Assembly (NCBI GenBank): GCA_963809385.1
Contig: CAWEJL010000002.1
Span: 62,001 to 126,000, forward strand
Direction: 5' to 3'
Origin: JAKAIY01 sp963809385
GTDB taxonomy: Bacteria > Chloroflexota > Ktedonobacteria > Ktedonobacterales > JADMIN01
Length of the DNA: 64,000 nucleotides
The position numbers were made by a program, and so were the translations under genes. Under the pieces are notes generated by a model. That model saw nothing but the letters and a program-made list of their open reading frames with translations, had not been told where the DNA came from and made no database searches. Numbering within the stretch: the first letter of the stretch is position 1; each line of letters starts with the position of its first letter. Shown piece after piece: positions 37,459 through 46,936 of this stretch.

Positions 37459-38547
37459 ATGGATCCCATCAACCTCTTCGAGTATGAGGCGCTCGCCCGC
37501 GCGCGCATGGAGCCAACCGCCTGGAGCTACTACCAGAGCGGAGCCGAGGACGAGGTGACGCTGCGTGAGAACCGCGCCGCGTTCGAGCGCATCAAGCTAC
37601 GTCCGCGCATGCTCACGGGCGTTGGCGCCGGGGACACGCGCGTGTCGCTGCTGGGCGAGACGTTGTCATCCCCCATCCTGGTCGCGCCAGCGGCGTACCA
37701 GAAACTTGCCCATCCAGAGGGCGAGGTGGCGATGGCGCGCGGCGCTGGCGCTGCGGGAACGATCATGACGCTCAGCACGATGGCCACCATCGCGCTGGAA
37801 GAGGTCGCGGAGGCGGCGACTGGCCCGCTGTGGTTTCAGCTCTATGTCTACAAGGACCGTGGCGTCACCGAATCACTCGTCAGACGCGCCGAAGCGGCGG
37901 GATTCAAGGCGCTGGTCTTGACCGTAGACATGCCCCATCTTGGCCGTCGCGAGCAAGACATCCGCAGCGGCTTTGGCCTGCCGCCGGGTCTCATCGTCGC
38001 GAACTTCGCAGGCCTGACGCAAGCCGACCAGCCCGGCGTAGCGCCTGGCGCGTCTGGCCTGGCGGTCTATGCCGCCAGCTTGATTGACCCCATGCTCACC
38101 TGGGAGTCTGTCGAGTGGCTGCGCTCCATCACCCGCCTGCCGGTGCTGGTGAAGGGCATTCTGACGGCGGAGGACGCGCGCGAGGCGGTGGCGCTCGACG
38201 TCTCCGGGATCATCGTCTCCAACCACGGCGGCAGGCAGCTCGATGGCGTGGTCGCCGGGATCGAGGCGCTCCCCGAAATCGTCGAGGCCGTCGCCGGTCG
38301 CGCGCCGGTGTTGGTAGATGGTGGCATCCGGCGCGGGACGGATGTGCTGAAGGCGCTGGCGCTGGGCGCGGACGCGACGCTGATTGGGCGCCCCGCGCTC
38401 TGGGCGCTGGCGGCGGACGGCGCGGCGGGGGTCGAGCGGGCGCTGGGGCTACTGCGCGAGGAGTTGCGTCTGGCGATGACGCTCGCGGGCTGCAAGTCAG
38501 TCGCCGATGTGAGCCGCTCGCTCGTGAAGCTGCCCGCTGGCTGGTGA
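37459..38547 (+). CDS. FMN-dependent alpha-hydroxy-acid dehydrogenase/oxidase
   Basis: This 362-residue TIM-barrel flavoenzyme oxidises an L-2-hydroxy acid (lactate, glycolate or similar) to the keto acid. Family marks are YYQSGAEDEVTLRENR near the start, PILVAPAAYQKLAHPEGE, the FMN/catalytic motif SNHGGRQLDG with the active His, and VLVDGGIRRGTDVLKALALGA. ATG 37459 (MDPINLFEYE) has GAGGGAG upstream, preferred over ATG 37444. Substrate, and oxygen versus quinone as acceptor, cannot be fixed from sequence. Confidence 0.9.
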   Translation: MDPINLFEYEALARARMEPTAWSYYQSGAEDEVTLRENRAAFERIKLRPRMLTGVGAGDTRVSLLGETLSSPILVAPAAYQKLAHPEGEVAMARGAGAAGTIMTLSTMATIALEEVAEAATGPLWFQLYVYKDRGVTESLVRRAEAAGFKALVLTVDMPHLGRREQDIRSGFGLPPGLIVANFAGLTQADQPGVAPGASGLAVYAASLIDPMLTWESVEWLRSITRLPVLVKGILTAEDAREAVALDVSGIIVSNHGGRQLDGVVAGIEALPEIVEAVAGRAPVLVDGGIRRGTDVLKALALGADATLIGRPALWALAADGAAGVERALGLLREELRLAMTLAGCKSVADVSRSLVKLPAGW

Positions 38548-38558
38548 TTAGGGGCTGG

Positions 38559-39134
38559 CTAGCGCGCCTCTTCGGCTTCCTCATCGAAGAGACCGGGAAT
38601 CGGCTCGACACGCATCACACGAGCGGCCAAGTCCACAGCGCGGATGAAGGCTTTGACGGCGGGCAGCAGGCGCTCCTGGCCGGTGGCTTCATCACGCACC
38701 ACGTACAGGTCGCTCGCGCCGCTGGGGATGATGCCGGTGATGACGCCGAGCGCTTTGCCATCCATGCGCTCAACCCGCAGCCCGATGATGTCATGCTGAT
38801 AGAACTGCCCTGAGGTGAGCGCGGCCAGGTCGGTGGTGCGGATGGCGAGCGACTGGCCGCGCAGACGCTCAGCGTCGTTCGCCGTCGCGCAGCCTTCGAG
38901 GCCGATGACGAACTGCGTTCCCTGCGCGCGCGATGAGGTGATGACGCGGCGCTCATGATGGGTACCAAGATAGAGGACGGCGCCGGGTGCGAACCGCTCG
39001 GCGAAGTCGGTCAGCGGGCGAACTTTCAGCTCGCCGTGAATGCCGAACACGCCCACGATCTCGCCGACAGTCGCCCAATCGCCTGTGGGGACGTCATTAT
39101 TCTGGCTGTTGTTCGGGTCGCGGTCCGCGGTCAT
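38559..39134 (-). CDS. rimM: 16S rRNA processing protein RimM
   Basis: RimM assists 30S head assembly by binding ribosomal protein uS19. The 191-residue protein has the N-terminal domain TVGEIVGVFGIHGELKVRPLTDF and the C-terminal PRC-like barrel with GQFYQHDIIGLRV, then GVITGIIPSGASDLYVV and RLLPAVKAFIRAVDLAARVMRV. The operon order rpsP-khpA-rimM on the minus strand is the usual bacterial one. Its start overlaps khpA by 38 bp, an unusually long overlap. Confidence 0.94.
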   Translation of the reverse strand: MTADRDPNNSQNNDVPTGDWATVGEIVGVFGIHGELKVRPLTDFAERFAPGAVLYLGTHHERRVITSSRAQGTQFVIGLEGCATANDAERLRGQSLAIRTTDLAALTSGQFYQHDIIGLRVERMDGKALGVITGIIPSGASDLYVVRDEATGQERLLPAVKAFIRAVDLAARVMRVEPIPGLFDEEAEEAR

Positions 39135-39363
39135 CTATCTCTAATCCGACGTGCTGTCTGCCGCTCAGGCTACCCGACGCGCGCATCAGGGAGCGGATCG
39201 CCTTGGCGACACGCCCTTGTCGCCCGATCACCTTGCCGAGATCATCCTCGCTGACGCGCAGACCGATAACGATGGCGTACCGGTCGTTGCGTATCTCACG
39301 CACAGATACCTCGTCGGGGTCATCCACCAGATTGCGCGCGATGAACTCGACCAGACCGTGCAT
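39097..39363 (-). CDS. khpA: KH-domain RNA-binding protein KhpA
   Basis: This is a single KH domain of 88 residues: LVEFIARNLVDDPDEVSVRE followed by VSEDDLGKVIGRQGRVAKAIRSL with the RNA-binding G-x-x-G loop (IGRQGR). KhpA proteins bind small RNAs and messages, often as a heterodimer with KhpB. A Gly/Arg/Glu-rich tail reaches into the rimM start. It lies 38 bp after rpsP. Confidence 0.94.
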   Translation of the reverse strand: MHGLVEFIARNLVDDPDEVSVREIRNDRYAIVIGLRVSEDDLGKVIGRQGRVAKAIRSLMRASGSLSGRQHVGLEIDDRGPRPEQQPE

Positions 39364-39401
39364 GATGCTCTCTCCCGCGAGCGCGTCAGCGTCCGGCGGC
39401 G

Positions 39402-39671
39402 CTACTTGGCGTCCGCCGGATAGGCCGCGCGCTCGACAATTCCCGCGCGCTCGAAGAGCGAGCGTACCGAGTCCGACGGCTGCGCGCCGACGCTCATCCA
39501 GTGCTTGGCGCGCTCGGCGTCAATCTTGATTGTGGACGGCTCGGTAAGGGGGTTATACCAGCCGATATTCTCAATGATGCGACCATCGCGCGGCGAGCGG
39601 GCGTCAGCGACAACCACGCGATAGCTCGGCGCGCCCTTCATGCCCATACGCATGAGGCGAATCTTTACCAT
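39402..39671 (-). CDS. rpsP: 30S ribosomal protein bS16
   Basis: The 89-residue product starts MVKIRLMRMGMKGAPSYRVV at ATG 39671, the classic bS16 N-terminus, and continues DARSPRDGRIIENIGWYNPL. GGAGG lies 12 bases upstream, somewhat far. A longer in-frame start at 39740 adds an unconserved Arg-rich leader and is rejected. It is the first gene of the rpsP-khpA-rimM group. Confidence 0.97.
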   Translation of the reverse strand: MVKIRLMRMGMKGAPSYRVVVADARSPRDGRIIENIGWYNPLTEPSTIKIDAERAKHWMSVGAQPSDSVRSLFERAGIVERAAYPADAK

Positions 39672-39905
39672 GAAGCGGATGTACCTCCGTGAGCGGCATT
39701 CCCTCACGAACAATTGCGATCCTCGGGGCGACACGACCATCTTCGGACGCCGGGCAAGCCTAACTAGCTTACCATGACCCTAAGCCCGCTGTCAACGTGA
39801 TTAACCGCCTCGCGCGCAAGGCCTGGCCGCATGATACCATCTGGCGTGAGGATGTGGGCGCTCGCGCTCAGAGCCACACCAGGCGCGTATCGAGGAGGAT
39901 TTCGC

Positions 39906-40379
39906 ATGGCAGACGAACCGATCACCCGCGAAGAGGCGGCGGCGCTCGCGGCTCGCGTCTACGCGCTTACCCGCGCCTGCCCCGCCGGGCGCGTCACTAC
40001 CTACGGCTGGATTGGCGCCACGCTGGGCTACCCACGCGGCGCGCGCATGATCGGCTGGTTCATGAACGAATCGCCGAGCGGCGCCAGCGTGCCAGCGCAG
40101 CGCGTGGTCAGCGCCAAGGGCGAGCTGTCGGGAAGCTGGGCGTTTGGCCAGCGGGGGCGCATGCGCGAGCTGCTGGAGCGCGAGGGCGTCGCCTTCAGCG
40201 AGGCGGGAACGATTGATATGAAGCGCTACGGCTGGGACCCGCGCCGCGACCTCGCGCCGGATGAACTGGCGGCGCTGCTCCAGGAAGCCAGCTCCGAGCG
40301 GGTGGAGGTCAGCGACCGGCTGCTCCACCTGCTCCGCGATGACGCCGCCTCACCTTTCCGCATCACCCGCGCGGAGTAA
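39906..40379 (+). CDS. Alkyltransferase-like protein (MGMT family without the active cysteine)
   Basis: The 157-residue protein matches the DNA-binding domain of O6-alkylguanine transferases (RVYALTRACPAGRVTTYGWIGATLGYPRGARMIG). The catalytic P-C-H-R is replaced by P63-A-Q-R66 (VPAQRVVS). This is the hallmark of ATL proteins, which bind O6-alkylguanine without repairing it and recruit nucleotide excision repair. The ATG at 39906 has GAGGAGG upstream; a longer reading from 39831 is not conserved. It is a single gene converging on the beta-glucosidase. Confidence 0.9.
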   Translation: MADEPITREEAAALAARVYALTRACPAGRVTTYGWIGATLGYPRGARMIGWFMNESPSGASVPAQRVVSAKGELSGSWAFGQRGRMRELLEREGVAFSEAGTIDMKRYGWDPRRDLAPDELAALLQEASSERVEVSDRLLHLLRDDAASPFRITRAE

Positions 40380-40393
40380 TCGCCATTGAGCGG

Positions 40394-41770
40394 TTATTCC
40401 TCGCCCAGCGCCCCACCATTGGTCGCCGCGACCTCAGCCAGGAAGCGTCCGCTCTCCTTCACGATGCGCCGCTGCGTCGGGAAATCGGTGTACACGACAC
40501 CGAAGCGTGGGGCGTAGCCCTTCGCCCATTCGAAGTTGTCCATGAACGACCAGACGAAGAAGCCCTTCACCGGGACGCCCGCCTGAATGGCCTCACGCGT
40601 CGCCAGGAAGTGTCGCTCCAGGTAGCGCCGCCGGTCGGGGTCCACGACCTCGCCACGCTCATCGAGCGTATCGGGATACGCGGCGCCGTTCTCGGTCACG
40701 TAGATCGCGCCCGGCTTGTACGTCGCGTCTACCATGACGAGCAGGTCGCGCAGGCCCTGGGGATAGACCTCCCAGTCCATCACCGTCAGCGGACCACCCG
40801 GCTTCACGACCACCGGCAGCGGCATCGAGCCAGCGCCAGCGCGAATGATCATCCGTGTGTAGTAGTTCAGACCCAGGAAATCAGTTGGCGTGGCGATGGT
40901 CTCCATATCGCCCGGCAGAATGGCATCCGGCGAGCCGCCAAGCATCTGGAGAATCATCATGAGCTCGTCGGGATAGGTCTTGTGGTAGAGCGCCTCCAGG
41001 AATAAGCCCTGCCAGACGCCCTCGAAAAGCCGCGCCGCCACCACATCGTCCTCGCGGTCGGAGGCGGGCTCGGTCACGCCCATATTGAGCGTGATCCCAA
41101 CGTTCACGGGGCGCGGACTCTCGGCGCGGATGGCCTGTGTCGCCAGCCCGTGCGAGACGAGCAGATGATGGCTTACCGGCAGGATGAGCGCGGGCTCCCG
41201 CTTTCCAGGCGCATGCTCGCCAGTAACGTGGCCCAGTACGGTCGTCACCCCCGGCTCGTTGTGCGTCACCCAGTGGGTGACGCGGTCGCCCAACCGGCGC
41301 GCGACGATAGCGGCCAAATCGCTGAACGCCTTGGCGGTGTCGCGGCTGGCCCAGCCGCCTTTGTCCTGCAGCGCCTGCGGCAGATCCCAGTGGTAGAGCG
41401 TCAGAAATGGCTCGATGCCCCTGGCAAGCATGCCATCCACCAGCCGCGAATAGAAGTCCAGCCCGGCCTCGTTGACGCGGCCATAGCCATCAGGCAGAAT
41501 ACGCGGCCACGCGATCGAGAAGCGGTAGGCGTTGAGGTTGAGCCGCGCCATCAGGTCGAGGTCTTCCGGCCAGCGGTGGTAGTGGTCGGCGGCCACATCA
41601 CCCGTCTCGCCGCGCTCGATGGTCCCCGGCGTATGGACGAAACGGTCCCAGATGGACTCACCTTTGCCGTCCGCTTCCGGCGCGCCCTCGATCTGGTACG
41701 ATGACGTGGCCGTTCCCCACAAGAATCCCTCAGGAAAGCCACTGGCCGCGTTCCCATGCTCACGCGTCAT
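40394..41770 (-). CDS. GH1 beta-glucosidase
   Basis: The 458-residue cytoplasmic glycoside hydrolase has the N-terminal signature FPEGFLWGTATSSYQIEGA. The acid/base is E172 in VTHNEPG and the nucleophile is E360 in YVTENGAAY. The C-terminal WSFMDNFEWAKGYAPRFGV holds sugar-contact residues. Length and motifs are complete. There is no signal peptide, so it would act on imported cellobiose-like disaccharides or aryl glucosides. It has no adjacent transporter and GGGAGG lies nine bases before the ATG. Confidence 0.95.
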   Translation of the reverse strand: MTREHGNAASGFPEGFLWGTATSSYQIEGAPEADGKGESIWDRFVHTPGTIERGETGDVAADHYHRWPEDLDLMARLNLNAYRFSIAWPRILPDGYGRVNEAGLDFYSRLVDGMLARGIEPFLTLYHWDLPQALQDKGGWASRDTAKAFSDLAAIVARRLGDRVTHWVTHNEPGVTTVLGHVTGEHAPGKREPALILPVSHHLLVSHGLATQAIRAESPRPVNVGITLNMGVTEPASDREDDVVAARLFEGVWQGLFLEALYHKTYPDELMMILQMLGGSPDAILPGDMETIATPTDFLGLNYYTRMIIRAGAGSMPLPVVVKPGGPLTVMDWEVYPQGLRDLLVMVDATYKPGAIYVTENGAAYPDTLDERGEVVDPDRRRYLERHFLATREAIQAGVPVKGFFVWSFMDNFEWAKGYAPRFGVVYTDFPTQRRIVKESGRFLAEVAATNGGALGEE

Positions 41771-41888
41771 CGCCTCACGCCTCCCTCACCTCAAGCGTAT
41801 CGCCACGCGGCGCCAATCGCGCCCGCGCTTCAGCCTATCACAGCGGGCGACAGCGGGCGCGCGGCGCTCACAACGCGGGCACGCCCTG

Positions 41889-43397
41889 TCAGACACGCTT
41901 GGCGCGGTCACGTCCGCGCACGAGCGATGTGGCGACGCCAATCAGCGCCACCGCCGCGCAGACCAGGAACGCGGCGCGCAGGGCGCTGACGAACGTCGCC
42001 TGGAGCGCGATGATCTCGGGCAGTACCGTGCGGATACCGACTTGTGGAATCTGCGCGCGCAGCGCCACCAGCTGCGCGCCCGCCGCCGCGCCGCCCAGGC
42101 TGGCGAAGACAGCCCCCGCTAACGCGACACTCATGCTCTGGCCCACGACGCGCCCGGTAGCCAGGAACCCGGAGGCCACGCCCTGGCGCTCACGCGGCGC
42201 GGACCCCATCAGCGCGCTGTTGTTTGGCGCCTGGAAGAGCGCCTGACCAAAACCCGTCACGACCAGACGCCAGACGATATCACCGGGCGAGCTAGTGGCG
42301 TTGAGCTGACTGAGCAGCGCCAGCCCGGCGCAGGCGATAGCCAGCCCGATCGCCGCCAGCCAGCGCGTGCCGATGCGGTCAGCCAGCCGCCCGCTGAACG
42401 GGGCGACGACGGCGATGGTCAGCGGCAGTGGCGTGAGCAGCAGGCCCGCTTCGAGCACCGAAAATCCCCGCAGTTGCTCAAGGTAGAAGGGCATCATGAA
42501 GCTGACCGCGAAGAGCGCCAGGAAGCTCAGGATCAGGCTGATATTGGCGGAGGCGAAGACGCGGTCACGCAGCATGCCTAACGGAATGATCGGACTGGCG
42601 ACGACGCGCTCGATCAGGACCAGCGCGATCAGCGCGACCACACCCACGGTGAGCGTCACGATCAGCGGCGTTGACGTCCAGCCCCATTCCTGACCGAACG
42701 AGAAACCCAGCGTCATCGCCCCCAGCCCGACCGTCAGCGCGGCGGCCCCCGCCGGATCGAAGCGCCCCGGCGCGCGCGGCGATGAGTCACGCAGCCAGCG
42801 CAGCGTCGCCAGAAACCCGGCGATTCCCAGCGGCACATTGACATAGAATATCCAGCGCCAGGACAGCGACTCAGTGATGACGCCGCCGATCGCTGGCCCG
42901 GCGCTGATGCCGAGCGCCACGACCAGCGAATTGAGACCCAGCACGCGCCCGCGCTCGGTGGGCGGGAAGGCGCCCGTCAGCATCGCCGCGCTTACCGCGA
43001 AGAGCAGCGCGCCGCCCACGGCCTGGAACGCGCGCGCGGCGATCAGGAACCCCAGCGATGGAGCGGCGCCGCAGAGCGCCGAGCCGAGAGTGAAAATCGC
43101 CAGCCCGGCGGCCCAGGCTGGCTTGCGGCCCGTCATGTCAGTCAGCCGGCCAATGGTCAGCAGCGTGGCGGCGATCACGACCAGATAGACAATCACCACC
43201 CACTCGACCGCGCCGCTCAGCGGGACGCCAAAATACGCCGCGATGGCGGGCAGGCTGATGTTCACAATCGAAGAATCCAGCGTGGACATGAACACACCCA
43301 CCGCGACAATCGCGAACACCGTCCACTTATAGCCGGGCTTGTTATAGCCGGGCTTGGCGGCTTGGACAGGGTCACGCTGGGTATACGATGAGGTCAT
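41889..43397 (-). CDS. MFS drug efflux transporter, DHA2 (EmrB/QacA) family
   Basis: This 502-residue proton-driven exporter has 14 predicted helices. It includes motif FMSTLDSSIVNISLPAIAAYF in helix 1, GRLTDMTGRKPAW in loop 2-3 (MFS motif A) and LGISAGPAIGGVITESLSWRWIF (motif C). The ATG at 43397 has GAGGAG upstream; a TTG six codons earlier is weaker. A small tandem K-P-G-Y-N repeat precedes helix 1. Substrate unknown. No regulator gene is adjacent. Confidence 0.92.
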   Translation of the reverse strand: MTSSYTQRDPVQAAKPGYNKPGYKWTVFAIVAVGVFMSTLDSSIVNISLPAIAAYFGVPLSGAVEWVVIVYLVVIAATLLTIGRLTDMTGRKPAWAAGLAIFTLGSALCGAAPSLGFLIAARAFQAVGGALLFAVSAAMLTGAFPPTERGRVLGLNSLVVALGISAGPAIGGVITESLSWRWIFYVNVPLGIAGFLATLRWLRDSSPRAPGRFDPAGAAALTVGLGAMTLGFSFGQEWGWTSTPLIVTLTVGVVALIALVLIERVVASPIIPLGMLRDRVFASANISLILSFLALFAVSFMMPFYLEQLRGFSVLEAGLLLTPLPLTIAVVAPFSGRLADRIGTRWLAAIGLAIACAGLALLSQLNATSSPGDIVWRLVVTGFGQALFQAPNNSALMGSAPRERQGVASGFLATGRVVGQSMSVALAGAVFASLGGAAAGAQLVALRAQIPQVGIRTVLPEIIALQATFVSALRAAFLVCAAVALIGVATSLVRGRDRAKRV

Positions 43398-43547
43398 GTC
43401 GTCGTGGCTCCTCAATAGGCGTCCAGGCCCGCTGAACGGGATACGTGAGAGGCGGACAGCGTAACAGTCTCAACGCCGCTATTCTATACCCCGTGGCAGC
43501 GCGAATGGTACTGTTGCGTCACACGATAGCTCGTCACGAAAACCCCA

Positions 43548-43556
43548 TGCTATACT
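43548..43556 (+). promoter_or_regulatory. Extended -10 promoter candidate
   Basis: TGC followed by TATACT lies about 70 bases before the gene at 43625. No good -35 is seen, in keeping with an extended -10 promoter. Confidence 0.4.
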
Positions 43557-43624
43557 GGCCTCCAGGCGCATAGGGCGCCGCGCGACCCCAGATTCCAGGG
43601 GACGTGATGAGGGAGGCGTGAGCG

Positions 43625-44071
43625 ATGCCCAGCCAGCGAAACAGACGCGACGCATGGGAAGACCAGGCTGGAGACGCCGCCGACTACGGCGACTACGATG
43701 GCGCGGATGAAAGCGCCTACGATGACGAAGGTCAGTACGGCGACAGCTACCAGTATGATGAAGGCGACGAGCGCGGGCTGATCTTGCAGACGGAGCAATC
43801 GCTCGTCGGGGTCTCGTCCACAGTGACGCAGCACGGCGCGCCGTTGCTCTCCTACACCCGCACGATGAGCCGCTTCTACACCAACCGCCGCCAGCGTCTC
43901 AGCCTGGGGCGTTACGCCTGCGAGGTCTGTGGGGAGCGTATCCGCCTCTGGGCGTGGGAGACCCCCAACGGCAACCGCACGCATGACGGCTGCTACGAGC
44001 GCCTGGCCTGGACCTGGACGAACCTGTACGCCCAGCAGCAGCGCATGGCCGCTGAAGGGCGCCTGGAATAA
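43625..44071 (+). CDS. Unrecognised protein with acidic N-terminus and CxxC motif
   Basis: The 148-residue protein has an Asp/Glu/Tyr/Gly-rich first third (DAADYGDYDGADESAYDDEG) that should be disordered. A basic, structured part follows with RYACEVCGERIRLWAW and a later HDGCYERLAW. The three cysteines and a histidine could hold zinc. GGGAGGCGTG precedes the ATG. I recognise no family. It has its own promoter candidate and precedes the accC promoter. Confidence 0.65.
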   Translation: MPSQRNRRDAWEDQAGDAADYGDYDGADESAYDDEGQYGDSYQYDEGDERGLILQTEQSLVGVSSTVTQHGAPLLSYTRTMSRFYTNRRQRLSLGRYACEVCGERIRLWAWETPNGNRTHDGCYERLAWTWTNLYAQQQRMAAEGRLE

Positions 44072-44170
44072 GCCCAGGGCTCGCCGCCGGGCGGTGTCAC
44101 GATCATCTGGCCCGCGTTGAGCGCGTCCACTGATGGACACGCCCGTGACGCGGGCTTCGTCGCGCCACGC

Positions 44171-44199
44171 TTTGCCGATCAGGCGCCGCGTGATACAAT
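44171..44199 (+). promoter_or_regulatory. Promoter of the accC-fabF-accB operon
   Basis: TTTGCC (44171-44176), a 17-base spacer and TACAAT (44194-44199) lie about 90 bases before accC. The -10 is preceded by TGA, giving an extended -10 as well. Confidence 0.6.
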
Positions 44200-44287
44200 A
44201 GCGTGGATTCTCGCGAGTCCAGACGCGCTCTGCTGTCCCCTCCCAACATTTTTATGCTGTTCCGCCGCTCGCATATGAGGCCAAGGC

Positions 44288-45643
44288 ATGTTCAAGAAAG
44301 TGCTCATCGCCAATCGCGGCGAGATTGCCCTGCGCGTGATTCGCGCGTGCCGCGAGCTGGGTATCAAGACCGTCCTCGCCTACTCCGACGCCGATCGCGA
44401 CTCGTTGCCGGCGCGCATGGCGGATGAGCGCATCTGCATCGGTCCCGGCCCCAGCAGCAAGAGCTACCTACATATCCCCAACATCATCAGCGCGGCGCTG
44501 CTGACGGGCTGCGAGGCCATTCATCCCGGCTATGGCTTCCTCTCGGAAAACCCTAGCTTCGCCGAGATTTGCGCCGATGTGGGCGTGGTCTTCATCGGCC
44601 CGCCCCCGCAGGCGATGGTGCGCATGGGCGACAAGGTGCAGGCGCGCATCGCGATGGAGCACGCGGGCCTGCCGCTGCTGCCCGGCACCGATGTGCTGCG
44701 GACTGTCGGCGAGGGCGAAGAGGCCGCCGAGCGCATTGGCTTCCCGCTGATGCTGAAGGCGGCGGCGGGCGGCGGCGGGCGCGGTATCCGGCTGGTCCAG
44801 CGGGCCGCGGAGTTCACCAGCGTCTTTACGACGGCGCAGAGCGAAGTGCGCGAGGCCTTCCACGATGACGGCCTGTACGTCGAGAAATATCTGGGCCGCG
44901 CCAAGCACATCGAAGTCCAGATATTCTGTGACAACCACGGGAACGGGGTCTATCTCGGCGAGCGCAACTGCTCGACCCAACGGCGACACCAGAAGCTCGT
45001 GGAAGAGTCCCCCAGCCCTGGCCTGCCCGAGTCGCTACGGCGCGAGATGGGCGAGCGCTCGATCAAGGCGGCGCTGGCTATCGGCTATCGTGGCGCGGGC
45101 ACGATGGAGTACCTGGTAGACGAAGATAACAACTTCTACTTCATGGAGATGAACACCCGGCTCCAGGTCGAGCATCCGGTGACTGAGTGGGTTACAGGCG
45201 TGGATCTCGTGCGCGAGCAGTTGCGCGTTGCGGCGGATCTTCCGCTCAGCGTGCGCCAGGAAGACATCGTCCACAATGGCCACGCCATCGAGTTCCGCAT
45301 CACCGCTGAGGACCCCGCGCTGGACTTCCGCCCGCAGACCGGCGTGATCGAGGAGTACCTGGCGCCTGGCGGCATCGGCGTGCGCGTGGACTCGCATCTC
45401 TATCAGGGCTACGAAGTGCCGCCGCACTACGATTCGCTGCTCTCCAAGCTGATCGTCTGGGCGCCCACACGCGAGGAAGCGATAGCTCGCGGCAGGCGCG
45501 CGCTGGGCGAGTATGTCATCGAGGGCGTGCCAACCACGATCCCCTTCCACCTTAAGCTACTGGACAACGAGACATTCCAGCAGGGTGGAATCTACACCAA
45601 TTTCCTTACGGAGCATAGCGAGCGGCTCGCGCTGAAGCGCTAG
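44288..45643 (+). CDS. accC: Acetyl-CoA carboxylase biotin carboxylase subunit (AccC)
   Basis: This 451-residue ATP-grasp enzyme carboxylates the biotin of AccB using bicarbonate and ATP. It shows MFKKVLIANRGEIALRVIRAC, the glycine-rich ATP lid AAAGGGGRGIR, KHIEVQIFCDNHGN and the active-site EMNTRLQVEHPVTE. Length is normal. It begins an operon with fabF (54 bp downstream) and accB, so malonyl-CoA formation and its use in chain extension are coupled genetically. No accA/D genes are in the window. Confidence 0.96.
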   Translation: MFKKVLIANRGEIALRVIRACRELGIKTVLAYSDADRDSLPARMADERICIGPGPSSKSYLHIPNIISAALLTGCEAIHPGYGFLSENPSFAEICADVGVVFIGPPPQAMVRMGDKVQARIAMEHAGLPLLPGTDVLRTVGEGEEAAERIGFPLMLKAAAGGGGRGIRLVQRAAEFTSVFTTAQSEVREAFHDDGLYVEKYLGRAKHIEVQIFCDNHGNGVYLGERNCSTQRRHQKLVEESPSPGLPESLRREMGERSIKAALAIGYRGAGTMEYLVDEDNNFYFMEMNTRLQVEHPVTEWVTGVDLVREQLRVAADLPLSVRQEDIVHNGHAIEFRITAEDPALDFRPQTGVIEEYLAPGGIGVRVDSHLYQGYEVPPHYDSLLSKLIVWAPTREEAIARGRRALGEYVIEGVPTTIPFHLKLLDNETFQQGGIYTNFLTEHSERLALKR

Positions 45644-45697
45644 CGAGCGGGCGTGCTCCAGGCGCGCTCCGCCAGATGAGGCTGTGAAAGGGACTGT

Positions 45698-46936
45698 ATG
45701 AGCAGGCGTGTCGTTGTGACCGGCATCGGACTAGTCAGCGCGGTGGGAAATGATACCGCCACGGTCTGGCGGTCGCTTTGTGAGGGACGCTCCGGCGTCG
45801 CCGCGATCACGAGCTTCGACACGTCGCGGTTCGACACGAAGTTCGCGGCGGAGGTGCGCGACTTCGACGCCACCCAGTACATGGACCGGAAAGAAGTGCG
45901 CCGCAACGACGTCTTCGTCCATTACGCGATGGGAGCGGCGAAGCAGGCGCTGGACGATTCGGGTTTCTCGCTCAACGACGAGACCGCCGATGATGTCGGC
46001 GTCATCATCGGTTCCGGCGTCGGCGGCCTGCGCACCTGCCACGATCAGTTCCGCGTCCTCTTCGAGAAGGGGCCAGACCGCGTCAGCCCGTTCTTCATCA
46101 CGATGTTCATCACCGACATCGCCGCCGGGTTCGTCTCGCTGACGCTCGGCGCGCGCGGCCCCAACTTCGCCACCGTCTCCGCCTGCGCCACCGGCGCCAG
46201 CGCGATCGGCGAGGCGAGCGAGATGATCCGCCGGGGTGACGCGATCGCGATGCTGGCGGGCGGAGCGGAGGCCGGTATCACGCCAATGGGGCTGGCCTCG
46301 TTCGGCAACATGCGCGCGCTCTCGCGCCGCAACGATGATCCCGCCAGCGCCAGCCGCCCGTTCGATAAGGAGCGCGACGGCTTCGTGATGGGCGATGGCG
46401 CGGGCGTGCTGCTGCTCGAAGACGAGGAACACGCCCGCGCGCGCGGCGCCCGCGTCTACGCCGAGCTCGCCAGCTACGCCGGTACCTCCGACGCGCACCA
46501 CATCACCGAGCCTGCGCCCATGGGCGAGGGACTGGCGCGCGCCATCCGCCGCACACTCCAGAAAGGTGAGATCAACCCAGAGGACGTGCAATACATCAAC
46601 GCGCACGGCACCGGCACGATGCTCAACGATCTGCACGAGACCCAGGCGATCAAGTCGGTCTTCGGCGCGCACGCCCCGCAGCTCGCGGTCAGCTCGACGA
46701 AGTCCATGATTGGGCATACGCTGGGCGCGGCGGGCGGCATCGAGGCTGGCGTGACAGCGCTTTCGCTCTACCACGGCATCATCACCCCAACGATCAACTA
46801 CACGACGCCCGACCCCGACTGCGATCTGGACTACACACCCAATCAGGCGCGCGAGCTGCGGGCCCAGGTAGCGCTCTCGAACTCGATGGGCTTTGGGGGA
46901 CACAATGCGGTTCTGGCGTTCCGCCGGTATGCCTAA
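45698..46936 (+). CDS. fabF: Beta-ketoacyl-ACP synthase II (FabF)
   Basis: The 412-residue condensing enzyme extends acyl-ACP with malonyl-ACP. The catalytic triad is complete: C163 in TVSACATGAS, His in NAHGTGTMLND and His in KSMIGHTLGAAGG. The conserved FGGHN appears at the C-terminus. It lies between accC and accB; the biotin-carrier gene starts at or before its stop codon. AccC-FabF-AccB is an unusual order, since accB and accC are usually neighbours. Confidence 0.96.
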   Translation: MSRRVVVTGIGLVSAVGNDTATVWRSLCEGRSGVAAITSFDTSRFDTKFAAEVRDFDATQYMDRKEVRRNDVFVHYAMGAAKQALDDSGFSLNDETADDVGVIIGSGVGGLRTCHDQFRVLFEKGPDRVSPFFITMFITDIAAGFVSLTLGARGPNFATVSACATGASAIGEASEMIRRGDAIAMLAGGAEAGITPMGLASFGNMRALSRRNDDPASASRPFDKERDGFVMGDGAGVLLLEDEEHARARGARVYAELASYAGTSDAHHITEPAPMGEGLARAIRRTLQKGEINPEDVQYINAHGTGTMLNDLHETQAIKSVFGAHAPQLAVSSTKSMIGHTLGAAGGIEAGVTALSLYHGIITPTINYTTPDPDCDLDYTPNQARELRAQVALSNSMGFGGHNAVLAFRRYA

